Below, one piece after another: positions 34,868 to 42,488 of a stretch of DNA of 64,000 nt (the first letter of the stretch is position 1; every line of letters begins with the position of its first letter). The notes beneath the pieces are model-generated. The model was not told the origin of the DNA, searched no databases, and saw nothing but the letters and a program-made list of their open reading frames with translations. The translations under genes were made by a program, and so were the position numbers. The stretch covers positions 12,949-76,948 of the forward strand of contig NZ_JBHUWD010000021.1 in the NCBI RefSeq assembly GCF_042670205.1, read 5' to 3'. This stretch comes from Luteimicrobium sp042670205. GTDB taxonomy: Bacteria > Actinomycetota > Actinomycetes > Actinomycetales > Cellulomonadaceae.

Positions 34868-37027
34868 ATGGCGACGATCCTCGACCGGCCGCAGGCTCCG
34901 GCCTGGTCCCCGCCCGGCGCGAGGGCCAGCGGCCCGTCCGACGCGGCGGGCACGACCCCGGAGTCCCTCCTCGACCAGTGGCAGTCCTTCGTCACGCACG
35001 ACCTGGCGCCGCTGGGCCGCGTGGCGCTCTCGACCCTGGTCGTCCTCGCGGTCCTCGCCGGGCTCGCACGGCTGCTCGTGGTCGTCGCACCCGACTGGCC
35101 GACGGTGCACCGCCGGGGAGCCATGGCGACGGCCGCGGGCGTCCTCGGCGCCGGGGCGGCGGCCGTGCTCACCTTCGGGGTCGCCGCGCGGGGCGGGCGG
35201 GCGGTGCCGGCCGGGCTCGCGCTCGGGGCCGGCGCGGTCGTCCTGGGCGCGTGGTGGCTCGCGACGCGCCTGCGCCTCACCGTGAGCGTCACGGCCCGCG
35301 ACGGCTCCGACTCGAAGGCGTCGTCCGCACACATCGTCGCCCTTCTCGCCGACCTCGGCGCTACCCCGCCGCGCGGGCTCGAGCTGCCCCGCGGCTCGGA
35401 CGTCAGCAGCCTCACGGGCGCGATCGGGGAGCTCCCGCAGGGCAAGCTCGCCCAGCTCGCCCTCGGCCTCGTCCAGAACGTGCTGGGGTCGTCGCCCTGG
35501 CGCGCCCTGGTCGACGTCGTCGACCCGGACACGCTTGCCGTCGCCGTGACGCGCAACGGGCGACAGAAGGGCGCGGCCGTGGTCGACCGCACGGTGCTGC
35601 GCGTCGGGGGCGACCTGCACCGCTTCGCGGCGGCCGTCGTCGTGACGACGTTGGCCCGCGCCTACCCGGACGACTTCCGCGGCCTGTGCGGCGCGACCGA
35701 CTGGCGCAGCCTCGGGCTGCACTACGTCGCGACGACGGACTTCCAGGACGACCGGGCCGAGCAGCGCCGGATCCTCGCTCGCTCCCTCGAGCGCGATCCC
35801 GGCAACTGGCTGGCCCAGCTCGCCTACCACAACGTGACGATGCGGTACGGGGACGACCCGGATGTGCTGCGCGCGTACCGCTCCTGGTTGACGGAGGTCC
35901 TCCGCCGCCGGCTGGGCGGCCCCGGCGAGCGTTCCCTCGCGCTGCGCGCCCTCTACACGAGGCTCAGCGTGGACGTGAACGCCGCGTTCGCGGAGAGCAC
36001 CCCGGGGCCCGACGGCGCGATCAGCGGGGTGACCCTCGGAGCCCAGGACCTGAGCGACGCCGCCGAGCTCGTCGCGGCGCTCGACGCGCTGGACCCGTCG
36101 AAGCGCCCGCCGGCACGCTGGTGGCGCGGGCGGTCGACGTCCGCGGCCGGCGAGCCCGCCCCCGCGCTGGCCGACGACCTGCGGGCGTGCGCGGCTCCGC
36201 TCGTGCGCCTCGTGGCCGACCGGGTCGACCCGGAGGCCTCGGACCCCGTGCGGATCGGGCGTGGGGACGTCTGCGACCTGAGCGGCCTCGGTGCTCGCCA
36301 GTCCGACGGATGCCTGCCGGACTCCGACCAGCGCACGGCCTCGGACGGCGCCGCACGCAGCCCGAAGGGCTACTACACGCTCGCGTGCGCGATCGCGACC
36401 TACTGCGACACGCCGTCAGCCTTCATGATCGACCGCGCCGTGGGCGCGTTGCGGCTCGCCGCCGGCGCACCCTCGCTGCGGGACTGGATGTGGCGGGACC
36501 CCCAGCTGCGTGCCCTGCGGACGACGGCCACGTTCCGTCGGGCGTTCGGAGCCGCCCCGAGGACCGACCTCCTGGCCCTTCCGCTCCTCCTCCCCTTCGC
36601 CGACGCGCTCCGGCGCGCGGCGCTCACCTCCGTCTCGGCGATCCGGCGCACCGGCGCGCGCGACCTCGTGCTCCAGCTCGGTGCCGCGCCGTCCGAGGTC
36701 CAGGCCGTCCAGGGACTGGCCGCGCTCGCCCAGTCCCTCCTCGACGACGCCGAGCTCGGACGGTGGGCCGTCGAGGTCCTGCACGAGCTCGGGGCGAGGG
36801 GGATCGTGTCCACCCGAGCGCTCGTCGAGACCGTGAGCGCGGACGAGGCGCGGGAAGATCTCGTCGAGACGGTCGTCACCGCCGTCGTCGCACGCACCGC
36901 ACCGCTCGGCGCCTCCGACGCCGTCGAGCTCCGGGGTGGGCTCGACCGGTGGACGCACCGGGTCGTCGCACTCCACCTCGTCGTCGACGACTCCACGGCG
37001 CTCGAGGCCATGGCCGGCCACGCGTGA
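34868..37027 (+). CDS. Large membrane-anchored protein of unknown function
   Basis: 719 residues; not recognised. Three predicted membrane helices lie between residues about 50 and 125 (LSTLVVLAVLAGLARLLVVV; AAGVLGAGAAAVLTFGVAA; AGLALGAGAVVLGAWWLA). The remaining 590 residues are soluble, mostly helical and Ala/Leu/Arg-rich; DRAEQRRILARSLERDPGNWLAQLAY near 300 looks like a tetratricopeptide-type helix pair. No catalytic motif is seen. GGAGG stands 6 bp before the ATG. The gene interrupts the usual prs-rplY neighbourhood and is transcribed against it. Confidence 0.8.
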   Translation: MATILDRPQAPAWSPPGARASGPSDAAGTTPESLLDQWQSFVTHDLAPLGRVALSTLVVLAVLAGLARLLVVVAPDWPTVHRRGAMATAAGVLGAGAAAVLTFGVAARGGRAVPAGLALGAGAVVLGAWWLATRLRLTVSVTARDGSDSKASSAHIVALLADLGATPPRGLELPRGSDVSSLTGAIGELPQGKLAQLALGLVQNVLGSSPWRALVDVVDPDTLAVAVTRNGRQKGAAVVDRTVLRVGGDLHRFAAAVVVTTLARAYPDDFRGLCGATDWRSLGLHYVATTDFQDDRAEQRRILARSLERDPGNWLAQLAYHNVTMRYGDDPDVLRAYRSWLTEVLRRRLGGPGERSLALRALYTRLSVDVNAAFAESTPGPDGAISGVTLGAQDLSDAAELVAALDALDPSKRPPARWWRGRSTSAAGEPAPALADDLRACAAPLVRLVADRVDPEASDPVRIGRGDVCDLSGLGARQSDGCLPDSDQRTASDGAARSPKGYYTLACAIATYCDTPSAFMIDRAVGALRLAAGAPSLRDWMWRDPQLRALRTTATFRRAFGAAPRTDLLALPLLLPFADALRRAALTSVSAIRRTGARDLVLQLGAAPSEVQAVQGLAALAQSLLDDAELGRWAVEVLHELGARGIVSTRALVETVSADEAREDLVETVVTAVVARTAPLGASDAVELRGGLDRWTHRVVALHLVVDDSTALEAMAGHA

Positions 37028-37078
37028 CGCGGCGCGGTCGGGCGGGCGGCGGGCGGGGCAGCGACCGCGGAGGGTCCG

Positions 37079-37762
37079 TCAGTCCGCGAACGCCCAGCGG
37101 ACGGTGACCGACGCCCCGACCTCCTGCTGGCCCGGTTCGACGACGAACGCCGCCGCCCGGAGCGCGCCCGGCGGCGGGGAGCCGGCGGCGCCGTCCTCAC
37201 GGACCTCCAGGACGTCGCCGAGCGTCCTTCCGGCCAGCCGCGCGTACTGCTCCGCGCGAGCCCGGGCGTCGCCGAACGCGGCCTCGCGCGCCTGCTCGGC
37301 GAGCGCGGCGACGTCGGACAGGGCGGTGGTCAGGGACTCGAGGCGCGCGACCGGCCCGGCCGCGGCGAGCGCGTCCCGGACGACGGCGCCCGCGGCCTCG
37401 ACGTCCCGCAGGACGACGCGCAGGGTCGTTCGTGCGGTCGTCCGGGACGCCGGCTCGGGGACCGGAGCGGCGCGCAGGCCTGCGGGCTCCGCGGCCGGTG
37501 CGGGACGCTCCGTCCAAGTCGAGGTCTGCGACGTCCGCACGTCGGCGGCGTCCACCCCGGCCGCCGCGAGCGAGGCGCGCAGGGCCGTGAGACCCGCGGT
37601 GGCGGCGTCGAGCGCGGCCTGGACGTCTGCGGCCACCGCCTCGGCACCGAGCTCCGCCACGACGACGTCGGGCACCCCGCTCGCCGTGCCCGCGCCCGTC
37701 ACCGTCACGCTGCGTCGCGGTCCGCGGGGGCGGTCCTGGTCACGTCCGTCCGGCCACGCCAT
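37079..37762 (-). CDS. SIMPL-domain (DUF541) protein
   Basis: 227 residues. The SIMPL pattern is clear: SVTVTGAGTASGVPDVVVAELG at the N-terminus, alternating strands with helices rich in Ala, and REAAFGDARARAEQYARLAGRTLGDVLEV near residue 165, a conserved block. Unlike most family members it has no signal peptide, so it is predicted cytoplasmic. Molecular function of the family is not established. GGGAGGAC precedes the ATG. Confidence 0.88.
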   Translation of the reverse strand: MAWPDGRDQDRPRGPRRSVTVTGAGTASGVPDVVVAELGAEAVAADVQAALDAATAGLTALRASLAAAGVDAADVRTSQTSTWTERPAPAAEPAGLRAAPVPEPASRTTARTTLRVVLRDVEAAGAVVRDALAAAGPVARLESLTTALSDVAALAEQAREAAFGDARARAEQYARLAGRTLGDVLEVREDGAAGSPPPGALRAAAFVVEPGQQEVGASVTVRWAFAD

Positions 37763-37803
37763 CGCACGTCCTCCCGAGAGCTGGTTCGTCCCTCTGATCC
37801 TGC

Positions 37804-37819
37804 CGTGGCCGGGGCCACG
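37804..37819 (-). terminator. Hairpin downstream of the glmU-prs-VOC operon
   Basis: CGTGGCC and GGCCACG form a perfect 7-bp stem with a 2-base loop, 47 bp after the VOC gene stop on the minus strand and ahead of the SIMPL gene. A tight loop like this may need one pair to open. Candidate operon terminator. Confidence 0.4.
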
Positions 37820-37865
37820 CCGCCCGGGCAGCGACGGGCGCGTCCGCCGGGCGCGCGCAGGCGTG

Positions 37866-38252
37866 TCAGCGCTCCGGGGCGAGGCAGAACTCGTTGCCCT
37901 CCGGGTCGGCCAGCACGACGTGGTCCGCGTGACGGGCCAGCACCGTGGCGCCCAGCGCCGTGAGGCGCCCGACCTCGCCCTCCAGGTCCGGCGCCAGCAG
38001 GTCGAGGTGGACGCGGTTCTTCACGACCTTGCCCTCCGGCACGCGCTGGAACCAGAGGCGCGGGCCGCCGTCCGCGGGCTCGACGAGCACCGTCGGGTCG
38101 TCGGCCACGTCCGTGACGCCGAGCGCTCGCAGGCGCGCGAGCTCGGCGTCGTCGTACGGGGCGACGGCGTAGCCCTCGAGGGCCGCGGCCCAGAAGTGCG
38201 CGGTCGCGGCAGGGCTCCCCGAGTCGAAGACGACGTCGCGGAGCCGGGCCAC
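37866..38252 (-). CDS. VOC family (glyoxalase/bleomycin-resistance-like) protein
   Basis: 128 residues, one pair of beta-alpha-beta-beta-beta modules: LRDVVFDSGSPAATAHFWAAAL, then RVHLDLLAPDLEGEVGRLTALGA and VLADPEGNEFCLAPE, as in the Glyoxalase_6 group of actinobacteria. The metal-site His and the terminal Glu are in place. Substrate unknown. Starts 15 bp after prs and is probably co-transcribed with glmU and prs. Confidence 0.88.
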   Translation of the reverse strand: MARLRDVVFDSGSPAATAHFWAAALEGYAVAPYDDAELARLRALGVTDVADDPTVLVEPADGGPRLWFQRVPEGKVVKNRVHLDLLAPDLEGEVGRLTALGATVLARHADHVVLADPEGNEFCLAPER

Positions 38253-38267
38253 GGGACTACCTCCGGG

Positions 38268-39254
38268 TCAGGAGTTGCCGTCGAAGAGCGAGGTGACGGA
38301 GCCGTCGTCGAAGACCTCGCGGATCGCCCGCGCGATGACCGGAGCGATCGACAGGACCGTGAGCTGGCCGAACTGCTTGTCGGCCGTGATCGGCAGCGTG
38401 TCGGTCACGACGACCTCGCGCGCACCGCACTCCGACAGGCGCTGGGCCGCCGGGTCCGACAGCACGCCGTGGGTCGCGGCGACGATGACGCTCTTCGCGC
38501 CGGCCGCCAGGACGACCTTCACGGCCTCCGCGATGGTGCCGCCGGTGTCGATGAGGTCGTCGACGAGCACGCAGTCGCGGCCCTCCACGTCGCCGACCAC
38601 ACGGTTCGCGACCGACTGGTTGGGCCGCGTGATGTCGCGCGTCTTGTGGACGAACGCCAGCGGGCCCCCGCCCAGCTTCGCCGCCCACTGCTCCGCGACG
38701 CGGATCCGGCCCGCGTCCGGCGAGACGACCGTGACGTTGCCCAGGTCCACCCGGCCCCGCACGTAGTCCGTGAGGATCGGCATCGCCCACAGGTGGTCGA
38801 CCGGGCCGTCGAAGAAGCCCTGCGCCTGCGCCGAGTGCAGGTCGACGCTCATGATGCGGTCCGCGCCCGCCGTCTTGAACAGGTCCGCCATGAGCCGGGC
38901 CGAGATCGGCTCGCGACCGCGGTGCTTCTTGTCCTGGCGCGCGTACCCGTAGAACGGCACCACGACCGTGATGGTCCGCGCCGACGCCCGCTTCGCCGCG
39001 TCGACCATGAGCATCTGCTCCATGATCCACTGGTTGATCGGCGCCGTGTGGCTCTGCAGCAGGAACACGTCCGTGCCGCGGACCGACTCGCCGAACCGCA
39101 CGTAGATCTCGCCGTTCGCGAAGTCGTACGCCGTCGTCGGCAGGAGGTCGACGCCCAGCTCACGAGCCACGTCCTTCGCGAGCTCCGGGTGCGCCCGGCC
39201 CGAGGCCAGGACGAGCGTCTTCGTGTTCTTCTCGCCGGTGAGCAGCGTGGTCAT
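38268..39254 (-). CDS. prs: Ribose-phosphate pyrophosphokinase
   Basis: 328 residues. It makes PRPP from ribose 5-phosphate and ATP. Visible motifs: ANGEIYVRFGESVRGTDVFLLQS, YARQDKKHRGREPISARLMAD (ATP-binding flexible loop), SVDLHSAQAQGFF and the PRPP-binding VLVDDLIDTGGT. ATG overlaps the glmU stop (ATGA). The glmU-prs pair is conserved across actinobacteria. Confidence 0.98.
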   Translation of the reverse strand: MTTLLTGEKNTKTLVLASGRAHPELAKDVARELGVDLLPTTAYDFANGEIYVRFGESVRGTDVFLLQSHTAPINQWIMEQMLMVDAAKRASARTITVVVPFYGYARQDKKHRGREPISARLMADLFKTAGADRIMSVDLHSAQAQGFFDGPVDHLWAMPILTDYVRGRVDLGNVTVVSPDAGRIRVAEQWAAKLGGGPLAFVHKTRDITRPNQSVANRVVGDVEGRDCVLVDDLIDTGGTIAEAVKVVLAAGAKSVIVAATHGVLSDPAAQRLSECGAREVVVTDTLPITADKQFGQLTVLSIAPVIARAIREVFDDGSVTSLFDGNS

Positions 39255-41020
39255 CGGTCGGCCCCCTCGGTACGGGTCGTGCGGATCGTGAGCGTGTCGT
39301 CCAGCGCCTCCGAGTGGGGCGACGTCGGGCGGGGCTTGTCGGCGGCGTCCGCGTGCTTCGCGAGCTCGCGCAGCGCCTGGGCGCCGAGCGTCGGCATCGC
39401 GCCCGTCAGCGTGGCCGGCTCAGTCGCCGGCACGACGGCGTCGTCGGACGAGTCGTCGTCGCCCGTCGGCTCCGTGCCCTCGCCGCGGGCCGCGGCGGCG
39501 GCCTGCGCGGCCGCGGTGCCCGGACGACGGCGCTCCACCCAGCCCTCGATGTTCCGCTGCGCTCCCGCGCTCACGCCCAGCGCGCCCGCGGGCACGTCCT
39601 GGCGGATGACCGACCCCGCACCCGTGTACGCGCCGTCGCCCACGGTGACCGGGGCCACGAACAGGTTGTCGGCGCCCGTGCGGGCGTGCGAGCCGATCGT
39701 CGTGTGGTGCTTGTGCACCCCGTCGTAGTTGACGAAGACGCTGGCGGCACCGATGTTCGTGCCCTCACCCACCGTCGCGTCACCGACGTACGACAGGTGC
39801 GGCACCTTCGAGCCCGCGCCGATCTGCGCGTTCTTCGTCTCGACGAACGTGCCGATCTTGCCCTTCTCGCCGAGCACGCTGCCCGGCCGCAGGTAGGCGA
39901 ACGGGCCGACGTTGGCCCCCGCTCCGATGACGGAGAGCGACGCGTGCGTGCGCGAGACGACCGCGCCCTCGCCGACCTCCACGTCCGTGAGCGTCGTGTC
40001 CGGACCGATCGTCGCGCCCGCCGAGACGACCGTCGCGCCGTGCAGCTGCGTGCCCGGCAGGATCGTCACGTCCGGGGCCAGGTCCACGTCCACGTCGATC
40101 CACGTCGTGGCCGGGTCGACGACCGTCACGCCCGCCCGCATCCAGTCCTCGACGATGCGGTCGTTGAGGATCCGGCCCAGCGTCGCGAGCTGCACCCGGT
40201 CGTTCACGCCCTCGACGGCGTACGGGTCCTCCGAGACGATCGCCCGGACCTGCCCGCCGTCCTCGCGCGCCAGCGCGACGACGTCCGTCAGGTACAGCTC
40301 GCCCTGCGCGTTCTGCTGCGTGATGCGGGCGAGCCCCGATCGCAGGACCCCCGCGTCGAACACGTACACCGACGTGTTGATCTCCGAGACCTCGAGCTCG
40401 TCGGCGCTCGCGTCGCGGTGCTCCACGATCTTCAGGACGTCGCCCGTGCCGCCCTCGCGGACCACGCGGCCGTAGCCCGTGGGGTCCGCCACGACCGTCG
40501 TCAGCACCGTCACCGCGTTGCCGTCGGCGACGTGCGCCGCGACGAGCTCGCCCAGGGTGCCCGCGTCCAGCAGCGGCAGGTCGCCCGCCACCACGAGGAC
40601 CGCGCCCTCGAGCCCGTCGCCCAGCACCTGGCCCTCCTGGCCCAGCGGCACGCCGTGCGACGCCCGGTCCGCGTGGGCCGCGGCGTCGAGCACCGACATC
40701 GCCGACCGCACCGCCGCACCGGTGCCCGGGACCTCGTCCTGCTCGACGACCAGTACGCCTTCCGAGACCGACCGGGCGTGCTCGGCGACCCGCTCCGCCT
40801 GGTGCCGCACGACGACGGCCGTCCGGCGCGCGTCGAGCTCCCGGGTGGCCGTCAGCACATGACCCAGCAGGCTGCGCCCACCGATCGCATGGAGCATCTT
40901 CGGCGTCGTGGACCGCATCCGCGTGCCCTCACCCGCCGCGAGGACCACCGCCGCGGCGAGGCGCGGTCTGTCCTGCGTGGATCCGGAGTCGTCGGTGGTC
41001 GGTACGGTCTGGGCCGTCAC
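39251..41020 (-). CDS. glmU: Bifunctional GlmU: glucosamine-1-phosphate acetyltransferase / GlcNAc-1-phosphate uridylyltransferase
   Basis: 589 residues, longer than the usual 450-490. N-terminal uridylyltransferase: AAVVLAAGEGTRMRS, PGTGAAV, VVAGDLPLL. C-terminal left-handed beta helix with VGPFAYLRPGSVLGEKGKIGTF, NYDGVHKHHTTIGSH (catalytic His) and GAGSVIRQDVPAGALGVSAG. It supplies UDP-GlcNAc for wall and glycan. The extra length is an acidic tail from about residue 505 (DDDSSDD and on). GTG at 41020 is chosen for GGGAG 7-8 bp upstream. Confidence 0.98.
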   Translation of the reverse strand: MTAQTVPTTDDSGSTQDRPRLAAAVVLAAGEGTRMRSTTPKMLHAIGGRSLLGHVLTATRELDARRTAVVVRHQAERVAEHARSVSEGVLVVEQDEVPGTGAAVRSAMSVLDAAAHADRASHGVPLGQEGQVLGDGLEGAVLVVAGDLPLLDAGTLGELVAAHVADGNAVTVLTTVVADPTGYGRVVREGGTGDVLKIVEHRDASADELEVSEINTSVYVFDAGVLRSGLARITQQNAQGELYLTDVVALAREDGGQVRAIVSEDPYAVEGVNDRVQLATLGRILNDRIVEDWMRAGVTVVDPATTWIDVDVDLAPDVTILPGTQLHGATVVSAGATIGPDTTLTDVEVGEGAVVSRTHASLSVIGAGANVGPFAYLRPGSVLGEKGKIGTFVETKNAQIGAGSKVPHLSYVGDATVGEGTNIGAASVFVNYDGVHKHHTTIGSHARTGADNLFVAPVTVGDGAYTGAGSVIRQDVPAGALGVSAGAQRNIEGWVERRRPGTAAAQAAAAARGEGTEPTGDDDSSDDAVVPATEPATLTGAMPTLGAQALRELAKHADAADKPRPTSPHSEALDDTLTIRTTRTEGADR

Positions 41021-41050
41021 GTGAGCTCCCGTCGTCGTTCGTCGCGCTCG

Positions 41051-41122
41051 CTCCGCCCCCAGGACTCGAACCTGGACCAAGGGCACCAAAAACCCTTGTG
41101 CTGCCGATTACACCAAGGCGGA
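41051..41122 (-). tRNA. tRNA-Gln (anticodon TTG)
   Basis: 72 nt on the minus strand, no encoded CCA. Acceptor TCCGCCT pairs with GGGCGGA (one T-G pair); D arm GTGT/GCAC; anticodon stem AGGGT/GCCCT with loop TTTTGGT giving anticodon TTG; T arm CCAGG/CCTGG with loop TTCGAGT. It lies 30 bp upstream of glmU, the usual actinobacterial location. No duplicated 3' end was seen, so there is no sign of an integrated element. Confidence 0.97.
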
Positions 41123-41220
41123 CAGCCGGCGGGTCTTTTCTCCACCGGGCGGGGGCGTGCGCAGGTGGCGCGTCCAGCCCTAGTCTGCCAGGTCCGGATC
41201 ACCCCTCCGAGACACCGGCC

Positions 41221-41636
41221 GTTCACCGACGGAGACGCGGTGTTCGCCGACGGTGACGTGGAGTTCGCCGACGGTGACGTGGTCGGGGCGGGAGGGTGCG
41301 CCCCGCTGAGTGCGCACTTCTTGTGCGACTCGCCGGGTGTGTCGCACAAAAAGTACGCACTCACGAGATGACGGGGCCGAGCGACGTGGCTGATCACACG
41401 CTCGACGCGCGGACGGGCCGGGCGAGACGACGGTCGAGCGGGCGGGTGCGGGGAGGTGGTGAAGGGCGTCAAGGAGTGCGCACGGACCCAGGGCCGAAGC
41501 ACGACAGCCCGAACCAGCTCGCCGCGCCCGACCGCGAATCCGACCATGACACGTCACCATCGCCGAACACAGCGTCACCGTCGGCGAACACAGCGTCACC
41601 GTCGGCGAACACAGCGTCACCGTCGACGAATGGCGC
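41221..41636. repeat. Inverted-array element 1 (21-bp repeats flanking a core)
   Basis: Left array in plus orientation: units start at 41225, 41246 and 41267 (13-mer GCCGACGGTGACG, the first degenerate). Right array in minus orientation: CGTCACCGTCGGC units start at 41552, 41573, 41594 and 41615. The exact 21-bp period is kept in both. Between them lie a 23-bp inverted repeat and a roughly 110-bp segment that recurs at 58027-58140. A transcript across it could fold into one long stem. It lies between tRNA-Gln and the TetR gene; no gene is seen inside. Confidence 0.85.
41307..41363. repeat. 23-bp inverted repeat
   Basis: Arms at 41307-41329 and 41341-41363 pair at 21 of 23 positions around an 11-base loop; the two mismatches are G-T compatible in RNA. 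The arms carry TTGTGCGAC and GTCGCACAA next to the loop. Strong enough to be a bidirectional terminator or a protein-binding site. Lies inside inverted-array element 1. Confidence 0.8.
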
Positions 41637-41642
41637 GACGGG

Positions 41643-41654
41643 CACAATGGGCCC
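41643..41654 (+). promoter_or_regulatory. -10 box of the leaderless TetR gene
   Basis: CACAAT (41643-41648) lies 6 bp before the ATG at 41655, immediately right of the last 21-bp repeat, so the array sits where the -35 and any operator would be. Confidence 0.4.
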
Positions 41655-42290
41655 ATGACCCCCGAACCGAAGCGGCCGGTACGCTCCCGCATGACGGCGA
41701 CGCAGCGGCGCGAGCAGCTGCTGGCCGTGAGCCGGGGGTTGTTCGCCGAGAAGGGCTTCGACGGGACGAGCGTCGAGGAGATCGCGCAGCGTGCTGAGGT
41801 CTCGAAGCCGGTCGTGTACGAGCACTTCGGCGGCAAGGAGGGCGTCTACGCGGTCGTCGTCGACCGCGAGATCCAGGCGTTGACGGCCGCGCTCATGGGT
41901 GCGCTGACGTCGCGCGGGCATCCCAAGGTGCTGCTGGAGCGCGCGTCGCTCGCGCTGCTCACGTACATCGAGAACTCCGAGGACGGCTTCCGGATCCTCG
42001 TGCGTGACTCCCCGGTCGCACAGGCGACGGGGACGTTCTCGAGCCTGATCGGCGACGTCGCCACGCAGGTCGCGACGCTGCTGCGCGGCCAGTTCCGTGA
42101 CCGTGGCCTCGACCCGAAGTACGCGGCGCTGTACGCGCAGATGCTGGTCGGCAGCGTCGCACTGACGGGCCAGTACTGGCTCGACGCGCGACGTCCGCCC
42201 AAGGCGGAGGTCGCGGCGCACCTGGTGAACCTCGCCTGGAACGGGCTGTCGAACCTCGAGAAGCGGCCGACGCTGCACGAGAAGCCGTAG
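41655..42290 (+). CDS. TetR family transcriptional regulator
   Basis: 211 residues. N-terminal helix-turn-helix: RREQLLAVSRGLFAEKGFDGTSVEEIAQRAEVSKPVVYEHFGGKEGVY (about 18-65), a very typical TetR DNA-binding block. The C-terminal ligand domain is helical with YIENSEDGFRILVRDS near 95. It may regulate the surface-protein gene downstream or the repeat-bordered region upstream; no clear operator palindrome was seen. Leaderless start probable. Confidence 0.93.
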   Translation: MTPEPKRPVRSRMTATQRREQLLAVSRGLFAEKGFDGTSVEEIAQRAEVSKPVVYEHFGGKEGVYAVVVDREIQALTAALMGALTSRGHPKVLLERASLALLTYIENSEDGFRILVRDSPVAQATGTFSSLIGDVATQVATLLRGQFRDRGLDPKYAALYAQMLVGSVALTGQYWLDARRPPKAEVAAHLVNLAWNGLSNLEKRPTLHEKP

Positions 42291-42418
42291 GCGCCGCGAG
42301 CGCCTCGTCCTCCCCGGCTCTGCCGAGTCGCGACCGTCTGCGCAGGTGGGCGGGCGAAAGCCGTGTGATCGCCGTCTCAGACCGAGGGGGCATCCCGGAC
42401 GCTCTCCGCGAATCGCTG

Positions 42419-42434
42419 GTTACCGACGCGTAAC
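42419..42434. promoter_or_regulatory. Short inverted repeat upstream of the surface protein gene
   Basis: GTTAC-N6-GTAAC lies about 55 bp before the ATG at 42489, within promoter distance. The arms are only 5 bp, so this is a weak operator candidate. The rest of the 42291-42488 gap holds no gene. Confidence 0.25.
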
Positions 42435-42488
42435 GTGGCGCCGGTCCCGCCCACGAGACCGCCCAGCGGTCGAGGAGAATCCGTCCCC

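Noticed and set aside
41051..41122. tRNA-Gln as an integration site of a genomic island
   Set aside because: No integrase and no copy of the tRNA 3' end was found in the window.
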